Source of the DNA: Rhizobiales bacterium GAS188 | GTDB taxonomy: Bacteria > Pseudomonadota > Alphaproteobacteria > Rhizobiales > Beijerinckiaceae | Reading direction: 5' to 3' | Assembly (NCBI GenBank): GCA_900104855.1 | Contig: FNSS01000001.1 | Location: 5,208,001-5,272,000 of the forward strand | DNA length: 64,000 nt | Shown here: piece after piece, positions 1 to 7,921 of the stretch | How the letters are laid out: each line of letters begins with the position of its first letter | Numbering within the stretch: position 1 is the stretch's first letter | Position numbers and translations under genes: made by a program | The notes under the pieces: generated by a model | The model's input: the letters and a program-made list of their open reading frames with translations, nothing else | Databases searched by the model: none | Told to the model about the DNA's origin: nothing

Positions 1-1
1 C

Positions 2-142
2 TATGTGGCGCGCGAGTGGCAGATGCCGCATCAGCAGAACCTCACCGGGACGCCATCGGCTTACCGGCCCAAGGGCTCGACGCTCAAGGACGGCGTGCGT
101 CAGCCGGCAACCGGCGATTACGACGCCTGGACGCCGGGCTGA
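2..142 (+). CDS. C-terminal end of an unrecognised protein (5' cut by window edge)
   Basis: An open frame enters from the left edge and ends at TGA 140-142, giving the last 46 residues, which finish with GDYDAWTPG. The composition (Q, T, P, G rich, no membrane segment) looks like the tail of a soluble enzyme, but I do not recognise the family. The stop lies 4 nt before the GTG of the cupin gene, so the two are probably one operon. The call rests on codon pattern and this tight spacing only. Confidence 0.5.
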   Translation, partial: YVAREWQMPHQQNLTGTPSAYRPKGSTLKDGVRQPATGDYDAWTPG

Positions 143-146
143 ACGA

Positions 147-458
147 GTGCCGGCCTCCAAATTCACCGCGCGCGAACCCGCCGCCGCGACCTTGCTCTGC
201 GAGGATGCGCGTAGCCGCGTGATCCGCTACGACTTCAATCCGGGTGCCGAGACCGGCTGGCACATCCACCATATGCCCTATGTGGTCGTGCCGCTGACCG
301 ATTGCGAGTTCCTGATCGAGAGCGCCGCAGGCGAAAGCCGCGTCTCGCAGAAGGCCGGCGCCGCCTATACTCGCGACAAAGGCGTGGAGCACAATGTCGT
401 CAATGGCGGCAACGAACCCATGTCCTTCGTCGAGATCGAGATGAAAGCGCCCGCCTGA
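147..458 (+). CDS. Small single-domain cupin protein
   Basis: This gene encodes 103 residues from a GTG start placed 4 nt after the upstream stop; the frame is open further upstream, but that part lies over the preceding gene. The core has the cupin motif 1 pattern: Gly33 followed by His39, His41 and His42 (WHIHHMPY), which in this fold bind a metal. A later EHNVVNGG stretch fits cupin motif 2. Single-domain cupins of this size act as small isomerases, dioxygenases or sugar/acid-binding proteins, so the substrate cannot be told. The probable co-transcribed partner is the cut gene upstream. Confidence 0.75.
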   Translation: MPASKFTAREPAAATLLCEDARSRVIRYDFNPGAETGWHIHHMPYVVVPLTDCEFLIESAAGESRVSQKAGAAYTRDKGVEHNVVNGGNEPMSFVEIEMKAPA

Positions 459-794
459 GAGCCGGAGCGGCCGGCGCGAGAGGGCGCGTCAACACGGCCA
501 AGCCGGGCGAGACGGTCCCGGAATGGGTCTGCGCAAGCCGTGCAAGCAGTTGCAATGGAATGCAGAATTCATGATATGCGGGCCTGACGAGAGGTATCCG
601 CACAGGCCTTCAGCGGCAGGAATTCGCCATTTCTTGGCCGCCTTCCTGATGTTAATGCACTGCGCCGCTCGCTGAGCGGCGGCCAAAACGACGACAAGCA
701 AGACGACGACAAGCAAGACGACGACAAACTCGTGACGCCGAACTGGCGACGACCCAAAAGCAACGATTCGAAATACAGCGATTCTGGGCCCATA
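459..794. other. Intergenic stretch without a convincing gene
   Basis: About 340 nt between the cupin and the DUF2155 gene. I see a short hairpin (GCCGCT/AGCGGC near 664-680) and the 15-bp tandem repeat listed separately, but no reading frame with a plausible protein on either strand. Confidence 0.5.
688..728 (+). repeat. 15-bp tandem repeat, about 2.7 copies
   Basis: The unit ACGACGACAAGCAAG occurs at 688-702 and 703-717, followed by ACGACGACAAA at 718-728. It lies about 70 nt upstream of the DUF2155 start, probably in its leader. Function unknown. Confidence 0.8.
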
Positions 795-1445
795 ATGCTG
801 CGATCAATGACTGCCGCCATCGCTCTTGCTGCCTGCATGGCTGCCGGGCCGGCCCTCGCCGACAAGATCTCCAATCCCGGCGCTACCTTCGAGGGGCTCG
901 ACAAGATTACCGGCCGGATCATCTCCTTCGATGTCGCGGTCGGAGAAACCGTGCAGTTCGGCTCGCTGCAATTGACGCCGCGCATCTGCTATTCGCGTCC
1001 GCCGACCGAATCCGCGAACTCCACCGCCTTCATCGAAGTGAACGAGGTCACCTTCACCAACGAGTATCGGCGCATCTTCACCGGCTGGGTGTTTGCCGCA
1101 AGCCCGGGCCTGCACGCCATCGAGCATCCGATCTACGATATCTGGCTGACCGAGTGCAAAGGCGGCAAGGACATCATCGTCGAGGCCAAGGAGGAAGAGG
1201 TCACCGCCGAGCCCGAGCTCAAGGGCAGCCTCAACAAGCCGGCCCTGCCCGTGGGCAAGGAGAAGCCGATCATCGCTCCCGTGGCGTCCAGTGGCCGCAT
1301 CGCGCCGCGGCCCGAGCTCGGCGTGCCGGTGCAGGCGCCCGTGGCACGCCCGACGCGCAGCTTCTTCTCGATCTTCGGGGGCGGTGGAGGCGGCGGCGGC
1401 GCTCCTCTGGTCCTCCAGCCGCGCGGCGAAGGCACCGGCCGATAG
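795..1445 (+). CDS. DUF2155 domain-containing periplasmic protein
   Basis: 216 residues from ATG 795. I chose this start because it begins directly with a Sec signal peptide (residues 1-22, cleavage after GPALA); the frame is open upstream to 732. The mature part carries the conserved DUF2155 features PRICYSRPP and GWVFAASPGL...WLTEC, including two cysteines that may pair. The C-terminus is a Pro-rich linker, then FFSIF and a run of eight glycines. DUF2155 proteins are widespread in alphaproteobacteria and have no established function; a cell-envelope role is inferred. The gene converges on the next one with only a 6-nt gap. Confidence 0.85.
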   Translation: MLRSMTAAIALAACMAAGPALADKISNPGATFEGLDKITGRIISFDVAVGETVQFGSLQLTPRICYSRPPTESANSTAFIEVNEVTFTNEYRRIFTGWVFAASPGLHAIEHPIYDIWLTECKGGKDIIVEAKEEEVTAEPELKGSLNKPALPVGKEKPIIAPVASSGRIAPRPELGVPVQAPVARPTRSFFSIFGGGGGGGGAPLVLQPRGEGTGR

Positions 1446-1451
1446 TGCCGC

Positions 1452-1913
1452 TCAGCCTTCGCTTGCAGCGCCTATCGCCTGATACTGCGCGGATTGGCGG
1501 AGTGCCCAGCGGCCGCGGCCCACGCGAACCGGCTCTCCGAACAATCTCGCATTGCGGCTCAAGGCTTGCGACACGGAGAGCTGCGGGTTGGCGGAGCGGA
1601 ATTCGACGCCGGCCGCCTTGAGCCGTTTGAAGATCTCGCCATTTCCCAAGGGCCGCTCGCTATGGCGCAGGATCGATTTGATGGCGCCGATGAGCGGCCC
1701 ACCCGTCTCCTCTGACGCCGATGCCGCGGCGAGCCTGGCCTTGCCCTCCGTCGATGCGGAGGGCAGGCCGTGCGGCACCTGGCGCGCCTCAGGCAACTCG
1801 GTGTTCAGCATCGCTTCGAGCGCCTCGATGGCCCGATCGAGTTGGGCGCGCTTGGCATAGAGATCCTGAATGACGCTGTCATAGGCCGCCTTGCGGTCAT
1901 TCATCTTGTCCAT
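1452..1913 (-). CDS. Small protein with coiled coil and winged-helix-like C-terminus
   Basis: 153 residues, ATG at 1913. Residues 1-40 (MDKMNDRKAAYDSVIQDL onward) are strongly helical with heptad-like hydrophobics. Residues about 75-145 read like a winged helix: GAIKSILRHSERPLGNGEIF, then LSVSQALSRNARLFGEPVRV and a basic wing GRGRWALR. Such proteins are often DNA-binding or restriction-associated accessory factors, but I cannot place this one in a named family. It is convergent with the DUF2155 gene. Codon use fits the chromosome. Confidence 0.6.
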   Translation of the reverse strand: MDKMNDRKAAYDSVIQDLYAKRAQLDRAIEALEAMLNTELPEARQVPHGLPSASTEGKARLAAASASEETGGPLIGAIKSILRHSERPLGNGEIFKRLKAAGVEFRSANPQLSVSQALSRNARLFGEPVRVGRGRWALRQSAQYQAIGAASEG

Positions 1914-2345
1914 GGACTTCGCCTCGATTCTCCTCGCCGAAGAGCACTTGGCCGAAGAGCGCTCGCGGATGATCTCGCAAAAGCGGCTTCGACCTTTTGC
2001 GCATCGTGCTCTAACACGCGCTTAGCAAATACCGATGCTTTCGAGCTCGATTTGAGACCCGCTCAGGCTCGTCAGCAATTGTGTTCTACGCAATCACATA
2101 TGCGTGAGCAAGTGATTTGAGAGTCGATTAAGAGCCGATTTCGCTCTCATGCGACCCCAATGGAGAGGCGTGGCGACGTCGGAGACGATGCGGCAGGATG
2201 ATGAGTGAGCGCATTTTCGAGCAAAGCAGATGCCGCTTCGCCTGGAGGCAATGCGTCAAACCAAGGATGGGTCGCGGCGCTCCAGGCGAAGCGATGACGC
2301 GCTATGGGCGCGCTGCTTATGGCCGTGAGTGACGCTCCCTCTCAC
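1914..2345. other. Intergenic stretch without a convincing gene
   Basis: 432 nt between two minus-strand genes. It probably holds the promoter of the winged-helix-like gene at its left end. It contains the 14-bp inverted repeat noted separately. No protein-like frame was found. Confidence 0.5.
2234..2293. repeat. 14-bp perfect inverted repeat with 32-nt loop
   Basis: CGCTTCGCCTGGAG at 2234-2247 is exactly complementary to CTCCAGGCGAAGCG at 2280-2293. It lies about 50 nt beyond the stop of the minus-strand gene at 2346-3137, so it could form a 3' hairpin for that transcript, but no T-tract follows. Confidence 0.7.
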
Positions 2346-3137
2346 TCACAGCGCGGCCTGGCTCGGAAGCTGCAGTAGGGATCGTCCGAGGAACAGGTTG
2401 TCGACACCGTCCTGGCGCAAATCGACAAGTGGTGCGCCCGCTGTGAGGAAATCCTCCCAGAAGGTCAGGTGGCTCGCGCCAGTCCTCGCGTCGCGGCCGT
2501 TCCAGCGGCTGGAACGCTCGATCTGGGCGGCGTAAGGCAGCGGTTTGCAGGCATCCGCCCCGGCGAAAATGTAGAACGGCTCGATCGCCACTCCCCAGAC
2601 GCCGCCGAGCATCAGGACTTGATAGCCGAGACCTTCGTTCTTGAACCAGGGCCGACGCCCACCCCAGCGTTGCACCACGACATTGCGCGAGGCCTCGCCC
2701 GCCATGCGGCTCCTGTAGGAGATGGTGCGCGGCTTGCCGCCCTGCCCGTGGAAATAGGCGCGCGACCCATTAGTGTCGCCCTCGACGAACAGGCCTTGCG
2801 CGCTGAAGCGCCCGAGATAACGCTCGAAATGCTTGCGCAACAGCCATGACAGCACCTTGCGGCCGGTCGGATCCGCCTCGACCTCGGCGCGCGGGCAGGA
2901 TCGGCCAAGCGAGCGGTCGAGCATCACGTGCAGTGCCGAAGTGAGATTGGGCAGGGTGGTGAAGCTCCAGATCTCGTCGCCGTTATGGATGAAGATGCCT
3001 GCCTTCGCCAAGGCCAGGTTCGGGGGCCTGAAGCGCAACGCGGTGCGGAGGCGCACGACGGAAATCCGATCAGGCATGGAGACGAAGGGCAGGAGATTGA
3101 CGACCCGGTAGGCGTCCAGCTGATGCTTGGTGTCCAT
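2346..3137 (-). CDS. Uncharacterised protein, 263 residues
   Basis: The start is ATG 3137, preceded by GGAAG 6 nt upstream; a TTG at 3167 in the same frame is less likely. The sequence is Arg- and Trp-rich, with no signal peptide or membrane helix. Recognisable stretches are WSFTTLPNLTSALHVMLDRS, GRRPWFKNEGLGYQVL and a C-terminal LDLRQDG-like segment, but I cannot assign a family. It is divergently transcribed from the porin across an AT-rich region with inverted repeats. It could be a regulator or a small enzyme; I make no functional claim. Confidence 0.65.
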   Translation of the reverse strand: MDTKHQLDAYRVVNLLPFVSMPDRISVVRLRTALRFRPPNLALAKAGIFIHNGDEIWSFTTLPNLTSALHVMLDRSLGRSCPRAEVEADPTGRKVLSWLLRKHFERYLGRFSAQGLFVEGDTNGSRAYFHGQGGKPRTISYRSRMAGEASRNVVVQRWGGRRPWFKNEGLGYQVLMLGGVWGVAIEPFYIFAGADACKPLPYAAQIERSSRWNGRDARTGASHLTFWEDFLTAGAPLVDLRQDGVDNLFLGRSLLQLPSQAAL

Positions 3138-3176
3138 GGCGCTTCCGATCGCTGATTCCGACGACAACGATCATAT

Positions 3177-3229
3177 GCTAATTAGCGTTATTAGAAAATG
3201 CAATTAGCTTTTGTTGCGATCTTGCAACA
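3177..3229. promoter_or_regulatory. AT-rich divergent regulatory region with inverted repeats
   Basis: Between the uncharacterised gene (start 3137) and the porin (start 3479). GCTAATT (3177-3183) pairs with AATTAGC (3202-3208), and TGTTGC (3212-3217) pairs with GCAACA (3224-3229). The surroundings are clearly AT-richer than the chromosome. This fits promoters and an operator shared by the divergent genes; the binding factor is unknown. I see nothing gene-like in the rest of 3138-3478. Confidence 0.4.
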
Positions 3230-3478
3230 GTGTCTCCAAAAATGCTCACAAAAGCCTAAATGAGGCTAAATTCGATTGAGTGCGTGAGCGGTGCGAGTAT
3301 GGTGCGTCTGCGGCAGGAGCGATCCCGCCGCCTCCGACATCAACCCGCCGATCTTGTCGGAACAGGGGCGATCTCGGGTCCGGATAGGAAGGCCAAGGGC
3401 AGATTCCTCCGAAGGAGCCGCGGCAAGGGCCAAGCCCGACATCGCGGAGTCTCATTCATTCTCACTTTGGAGGTCTCA

Positions 3479-5161
3479 ATGAAGCTCGTGAAGAGCCTTC
3501 TCCTCGGTTCGGCCGCTGGTTTGCTCGCGGTCGCCGGGGCTCAGGCGGCTGATCTTCCCACCAGGAAGGCGGCGCCTGTCGATTATGTCCGGATCTGCAG
3601 CCTCTATGGACCAGGCTTTTTCTATATCCCCGGTTCGGATACTTGCATAAGGCTCAGCGGCAGGGCTCGCTTCGAATATATCAACTTCCAGTCCTTCAAC
3701 CGGGCACTCGACAATTCGAGCTTCCGCGCACAGGGCCGTCTCGCGTTCGACGCCCGCACCGCGACGGACTGGGGTCAGCTACGCGCCTTTATCCGCATGA
3801 CCTTTACGCGTGACAGCGGCGGCTATTTCGGTTCCGGCAGCGGCGCGCGGGGCGCAACCAGGATCAGCTTTGCCGGCGGCCTGTCGGGTATCACCGGAGT
3901 TCAGGCGGCGCCCGGCGCGCAGTTCACCGGATTTTCGGGATTGAACTTCCCGAACTTCAGCGGTGCCGACGTGATCGGCAACAGGCTGCAGACGGGCGTG
4001 TTCGTCGACAGCGCCTTCGTGCAATGGGGCGGGTTGACGGCAGGCCGTCTCCAGTCCTTCTTCGATTTCTACGCCGACAACGACACCTGGTTCGGCGCTG
4101 CCGATTCGGATCTCGTCACCACGGCGCTCGCCTATACCTACACCTTCGGCAACGGTTTCTCGGCGACCTTGTCGGTCGAAGACCCGAAGGAGCGTCAGAG
4201 ATACCCGATCGCGGGCCTTGCGCCGGTGGGAGCCGGCGGCATCAACCCATCCGTTGCGACTGCGCCCTTCACCAATGTCTTTCCTTTCGCCTTCAGCCCC
4301 TTTGCGGTGCCCGGTGTCAACGCCATCAGCTACACCAATCGTGAAAGCATTCCGGATGTGGTCGGCGTGCTGCGTGTCGATCAAGCCTGGGGCTCGGCCC
4401 AGTTGTCGGGTGCCTATCATCGTTTCTCGACGGTCGGCGCCACGGTCGCCAACCTGACACCGAACAACACCGGGACCGGCTTCGTCACCAATCCTCTCGT
4501 CTCGTCGGTGCAGGGCGGCTTCGGCACGGTCACCGGCAATGGTTGGGCCGTGCAGGGCGGCGTGAAGGTCAACCTGCCGATGATCGCCGCGGGCGACTAT
4601 ATTTATCTGCAGGCCGCCTATTCGAAGGGCGTCATCTCCTATGTGAACGGCGGCTTCCCGGGCTCATATTCGGCGGGCGCCTATGCGGGCTCGTTTGAAT
4701 CGCTTCCGGCCTATGACGCCGTCGTCGGACCGTCCGGTCGCATCACCTTGACCCCCGCCTATTCGGGCTTGATCTCCTACGAGCATTACTGGACCCCGAC
4801 CATTCGCCAGGGCCTGTTCGCGAGCGCGGCGAAGATCAGCTACAGCGGCGCAATCCGGACGGCGGCCGGCTTCGCGCAGGGTGCTGCCTGCCCTACCTGT
4901 TTGGGGACAGTCACGGTGTCTACGGCAGGTGGCCCGACGCCCTTCAACCCCTTCTCCATCCAGTATGATGGCGGCACCTTCTTCGGCGTCGGTTCCAATC
5001 TGATCTGGTCGCCTGTGAAGGATCTCGATATCGGCGTCGAGGTCTATTACGACCACGAAGTGCTGCAACATAAGCAATTCGACACGAACAGCGGCCGCGG
5101 CAAACTGGTCAAGAATGCCGATGACTGGCTGGGGCGCCTGCGCATCTCGCGCGATTTCTGA
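3479..5161 (+). CDS. Outer-membrane porin (PF02530-type, alphaproteobacterial)
   Basis: 560 residues from ATG 3479, with a good GGAGG 8 nt upstream; the frame is open further upstream but without a signal sequence. A Sec signal peptide (MKLVKSLLLGSAAGLLAVAG) ends at AQA, followed by the typical mature start ADLPTRKAAP. Next come the two-cysteine segment RICSLYGPGFFYIPGSDTC and RLSGRARFEY. The remainder alternates aromatic beta-strands and loops, and the last residue is Phe (RISRDF), the usual signal for outer-membrane assembly. It forms a general diffusion channel for small polar solutes. It is longer than many family members because of extended Gly/Ser/Asn loops. A terminator follows directly. 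Confidence 0.93.
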   Translation: MKLVKSLLLGSAAGLLAVAGAQAADLPTRKAAPVDYVRICSLYGPGFFYIPGSDTCIRLSGRARFEYINFQSFNRALDNSSFRAQGRLAFDARTATDWGQLRAFIRMTFTRDSGGYFGSGSGARGATRISFAGGLSGITGVQAAPGAQFTGFSGLNFPNFSGADVIGNRLQTGVFVDSAFVQWGGLTAGRLQSFFDFYADNDTWFGAADSDLVTTALAYTYTFGNGFSATLSVEDPKERQRYPIAGLAPVGAGGINPSVATAPFTNVFPFAFSPFAVPGVNAISYTNRESIPDVVGVLRVDQAWGSAQLSGAYHRFSTVGATVANLTPNNTGTGFVTNPLVSSVQGGFGTVTGNGWAVQGGVKVNLPMIAAGDYIYLQAAYSKGVISYVNGGFPGSYSAGAYAGSFESLPAYDAVVGPSGRITLTPAYSGLISYEHYWTPTIRQGLFASAAKISYSGAIRTAAGFAQGAACPTCLGTVTVSTAGGPTPFNPFSIQYDGGTFFGVGSNLIWSPVKDLDIGVEVYYDHEVLQHKQFDTNSGRGKLVKNADDWLGRLRISRDF

Positions 5162-5182
5162 TACGCCCGATCTGGTGACGAG

Positions 5183-5213
5183 AAGCCCCGGCCGCGTGCC
5201 GGGGCTTTTCTTT
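5183..5213 (+). terminator. Rho-independent terminator of the porin
   Basis: AAGCCCCGGC (5183-5192), loop CGCGT, GCCGGGGCTT (5198-5207), then TTCTTT. The 10-bp GC-rich stem and T-rich tail sit 21 nt after the porin stop. Confidence 0.9.
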
Positions 5214-5432
5214 GACACGCGCAGGGCAGCCTGTGTTCGCGCCCGACGACCAGCCCAACCGACCATGAGGCGCCTGTCTTGGCGCTGTCGCGATCGTCAG
5301 CGGCTTGCGGCTTTGGAGGCGCCACCCGACGCGACCAGGCGAAGCTCGAAGCTTTTCGACAATGAAGCCTTGATCAAAGCGCGCGAGGCGAAGCTGATCT
5401 CCTGAACGCGCCGAACCGTCTATGAGTGCCGA

Positions 5433-5705
5433 TCACTCCGCCGGCCGGATGCGATTTTCGCTCTCCGTCGGGTCGAGACGTCGCAGCTTGCCGATATCGG
5501 AGGAGATCTCGCGGGCGAGCCGCGCCACCTGGCCGACCGCATGGCGATCGACGCAGCTCATCTTGTCGGCGAGATCCGTCAGAAGCTTGGTGCTTCGCGA
5601 CAATTCCCTGGCCTGGCCAAATAATCGGAGGAGCACCATCGACGCGAACGCGAGCAGCACCAGATTGAGCGTGGCGAAGGCAAGATCGAGATTGATCTCT
5701 GTCAC
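5433..5705 (-). CDS. Small single-pass membrane protein
   Basis: 90 residues from GTG 5705, chosen because GGGAG lies about 7 nt upstream and the protein then begins directly with its membrane segment; the frame is open upstream to 5885. Residues about 4-25 (INLDLAFATLNLVLLAFASM) form one hydrophobic helix. It is followed by a charged, amphipathic helical region with SRSTKLLTDLADKMS and LAREISSDIGKLRRL, likely a cytoplasmic coiled coil. No family is recognised. The neighbours (porin, ogt) give no clue to its job. Confidence 0.6.
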   Translation of the reverse strand: MTEINLDLAFATLNLVLLAFASMVLLRLFGQARELSRSTKLLTDLADKMSCVDRHAVGQVARLAREISSDIGKLRRLDPTESENRIRPAE

Positions 5706-6014
5706 GTGAAACTCCCGAATGGCCGATCGCGGCGCCTTCCATCGCGTCAGGCGCCGTCCCTCCGCAGGCATCTTGCAAAGCTCCCGGCCGGTCGGCACGA
5801 CGCGTATTCCGGCGTGCGGCAGGCATGAGAATGACAATTCGCCACGGTTCGGGGGGCGCCTTCGAAGCGACGAACCCGACATCACGACTCCGCCAGCGCA
5901 TCTCTTATTCCATCACAATTCTTTGATGGGGCGCTGTCGGGCCGCGCTGTCGCAGGCTCCGGGTTTGCTCCGTCACCCGGAGCAGATTATGGACTTCCGG
6001 AAGAGGTCTCTGTC
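5706..6014. other. Intergenic region between divergent genes
   Basis: Separates the small membrane protein (minus strand) from ogt (plus strand). Promoters for both are expected here. I see no further gene, strong hairpin or operator. Confidence 0.45.
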
Positions 6015-6584
6015 ATGCCCGACCCCTATCACCTGTTCGACACCGCCATCGGAGCCTGCGGCGTCGCCTGGAGCGCAGATGGGCTGACGCGACTGCAGCT
6101 CCCGGAAGCCGACCGGGCCGCGACCGAGCGGCGTCTGCGTGCGCGCCAGCATGGCGCTGCTCCAGCGGATCCGTCGCCGCAGATGAATCAGGCGATCGGT
6201 GACATCCAATCCTATCTCAGCGGTGAAAGGATCGATTTCTCCGCCGTCGCACTCGATCTGCAAAGGGCGAGCCCCTTCGATCGCAAGGTCTATGAAGCGG
6301 CGAGGCACATCCCCTGGGGCGAGACCACGAGCTATGGCGAGCTCGCCCGGCGCGCCGGGTGTCCGGGGGAAGCGCGCGAAGTCGGGCAGGCATTGTCGCG
6401 CAATCCGGTCGCCATCATCATTCCCTGCCATCGCATCCTGGCGAAGGGCGGCAAGCTCGGCGGATTTTCCGCCTATGGCGGCACGCTCACCAAAGAGCAG
6501 CTTCTGGCGCTCGAGGGCGTGGACCTGCAAGGCGACGCGCCTTTGCTACCCGGTCTGTTGCCGTTGCGCGAGCGGCGCCGATAA
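6015..6584 (+). CDS. ogt: Methylated-DNA--protein-cysteine methyltransferase
   Basis: 189 residues. It is a suicide DNA-repair protein that moves the alkyl group from O6-alkylguanine onto its own cysteine. The active-site motif IIIPCHRI is present with PCHR at 137-140, so Cys138 is the acceptor. The upstream DNA-binding helix-turn-helix reads PWGETTSYGELARRAG, followed by REVGQALSRNP, all typical of the MGMT fold. The length fits the Ogt class without an Ada N-terminal domain. The start ATG 6015 has an AGAGGT-like site 8 nt before it. It is followed by a dispersed palindromic element and a LacI regulator, with no obvious functional link. Confidence 0.93.
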   Translation: MPDPYHLFDTAIGACGVAWSADGLTRLQLPEADRAATERRLRARQHGAAPADPSPQMNQAIGDIQSYLSGERIDFSAVALDLQRASPFDRKVYEAARHIPWGETTSYGELARRAGCPGEAREVGQALSRNPVAIIIPCHRILAKGGKLGGFSAYGGTLTKEQLLALEGVDLQGDAPLLPGLLPLRERRR

Positions 6585-6611
6585 TCCGCTTCGCGCGTCG
6601 TGTCGCGCAAG

Positions 6612-6702
6612 CTGGGACCGCGGGCGTCCCCGCCCGCTCTTGAGAACGGCAAGGCGACATCCACAGGGGAAAAAAGGGCGACCGAGACGGTCACGGTCCC
6701 AG
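6612..6702. repeat. Dispersed palindromic element, copy A
   Basis: A 91-bp unit bounded by perfect 9-bp inverted ends, CTGGGACCG and CGGTCCCAG. It contains GGGCGTCCCCGCCCGCTCTTG near the left end and the hairpin core GCGACCG-AGA-CGGTC near the right end. Related copies lie at 44726-44814, 44948-45036 (inverted) and 55298-55411. This copy sits between ogt and the LacI gene. Confidence 0.85.
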
Positions 6703-6735
6703 CGGTCTTGCGCGATCACCTCGCGTCTCTTACAA

Positions 6736-6749
6736 CCGAAACGTTTCGG
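6736..6749. promoter_or_regulatory. LacI-family operator palindrome
   Basis: CCGAAACGTTTCGG is a perfect 14-bp palindrome with the central CG and AAACGTTT core typical of LacI/GalR-family operators. It ends 24 nt before the regulator's ATG at 6774, so autoregulation is likely, with possible read-through control of the ABC operon. Confidence 0.75.
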
Positions 6750-6773
6750 ATCGTCCGTCGACTGGGTCAATCG

Positions 6774-7781
6774 ATGTCGTCATTGAGATCTCTCGCCCGA
6801 TCGCTCGGCCTGTCGATCACGACGGTGTCGCGGGCGCTCGATGATTATGGCGACGTGGCCGCTCAGACGCGCAAGCGGGTGCGCGAGACGGCGGATGCGA
6901 TCGGCTACCGGCCGAACGCCGCGGCGCGCCGCCTGCGCAAGGGGGCGAGCGAGCTCGTGACCCTGGTGCTGCCGACCGAGCCCGGCCAGTTCAACGAGCC
7001 TTTGTATATCGAGCTCCTCGCGCCCATGGGGCAGAGGCTGGCGCGCGAAGGCTATGACCTGACCCTGATCGCGGCCGCGCCAGGCCCGGACGAGCTGAAG
7101 ACCTACCGGCGCATCGTCGAGGGTAGGCGCGCCGACGGCATCTTCGTGGTGCGCACGCGTCGCCAGGATGCGCGCATCGACTATCTCCAGAAGCTCGGCT
7201 TTCCCTTTGTCGCCATGGGCCGCTGCGACAGCGAGACCGTCTATGCCTTCGTCGATGGCGACGGCGAGTCAGCCTTCGCCGATGCGGTGCGCCGCCTGGT
7301 GACGATGGGCCATCGCCGCATCGTCCATCTCGCCGCCCCTTCGGCCTTCACCTTCGCGGTGCTGCGCCGGCGCGGCTATGCAAGGGCAATGGCGGAGGCC
7401 GGGCTGCAGCCGCAGGTCATCGAGCATCGCGCCGACGAAACGGGCGGCTGCGGCGCGGCGCTCGAGGCCCTGAACGCTGCGTCGCGCCCGACGGCGCTCT
7501 TGTGCGCCACCGATCGCATGGCCTTCGGCGCCTTGCGGGCGGCGCGCCAGCGCGGCCTCGTCGTGCCTCGCGATCTCTCGATCATCGGCCACGACAATCT
7601 CGTCACCAGCCAATTCTGCGACCCACCCTTGACGACGATGGAGCTGCCGATCGCGGCGACCGGCGAGAAACTTGCCGAGATGATGCTGGCCCGGATCGGA
7701 GGAGCCGATCCGGGCACGCTTCAGGAGGTCTGCGAGGTTCGCTTCATCGAACGCGAATCGACTGCTGCGCCTGGAGCATGA
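6774..7781 (+). CDS. LacI-family transcriptional regulator
   Basis: 335 residues from ATG 6774, where the helix-turn-helix begins immediately (MSSLRSLARSLGLSITTVSR); the frame is open upstream only because of the repeat element. The hinge helix RPNAAARRLRKG is at about 50-62, followed by a periplasmic-binding-protein-like sensor domain (VTLVLPTEPGQFNEPLY; SIIGHDNLVTSQFCDPPLTT near the end). It binds the palindrome just upstream by inference, and probably controls the following sugar ABC operon and glycosidase. The inducer is presumably the imported sugar or glycoside. The stop codon lies inside a hairpin. Confidence 0.92.
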   Translation: MSSLRSLARSLGLSITTVSRALDDYGDVAAQTRKRVRETADAIGYRPNAAARRLRKGASELVTLVLPTEPGQFNEPLYIELLAPMGQRLAREGYDLTLIAAAPGPDELKTYRRIVEGRRADGIFVVRTRRQDARIDYLQKLGFPFVAMGRCDSETVYAFVDGDGESAFADAVRRLVTMGHRRIVHLAAPSAFTFAVLRRRGYARAMAEAGLQPQVIEHRADETGGCGAALEALNAASRPTALLCATDRMAFGALRAARQRGLVVPRDLSIIGHDNLVTSQFCDPPLTTMELPIAATGEKLAEMMLARIGGADPGTLQEVCEVRFIERESTAAPGA

Positions 7782-7825
7782 TCTTCGCACCGAAGTGAAA
7801 TCACTTCGACGCTGAAGCCATGCTC
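7774..7825. repeat. Nested hairpin between the LacI gene and the ABC operon
   Basis: GAGCATG (7774-7780) pairs with CATGCTC (7819-7825), enclosing the palindrome CGAAGTGA-AA-TCACTTCG (7791-7808). It overlaps the regulator's stop codon. It may reduce read-through into the ABC genes or protect RNA ends. No T-tract follows, so a classical terminator is unlikely. Confidence 0.6.
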
Positions 7826-7921
7826 GAGTGACCGATACGGGGCGTGATCTTGTCGGCCGAGCGAGGCCTGCCGGCAGGGTTGCGCGCTGGCTGACGACCA
7901 CAACAAGAGATGAGGGAGGAC

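Noticed and set aside
1375-1405. GGCGGT-type run in the DUF2155 gene as a possible frameshift or repeat locus
   Set aside because: It encodes an in-frame glycine run near the C-terminus; no sign of disruption.
5265-5405. A 46-codon plus-strand frame after the porin terminator
   Set aside because: Ends in a plausible helix (FDNEALIKAREAKLIS) but has no ribosome site, no recognisable family and lies right after a terminator; too weak to annotate.
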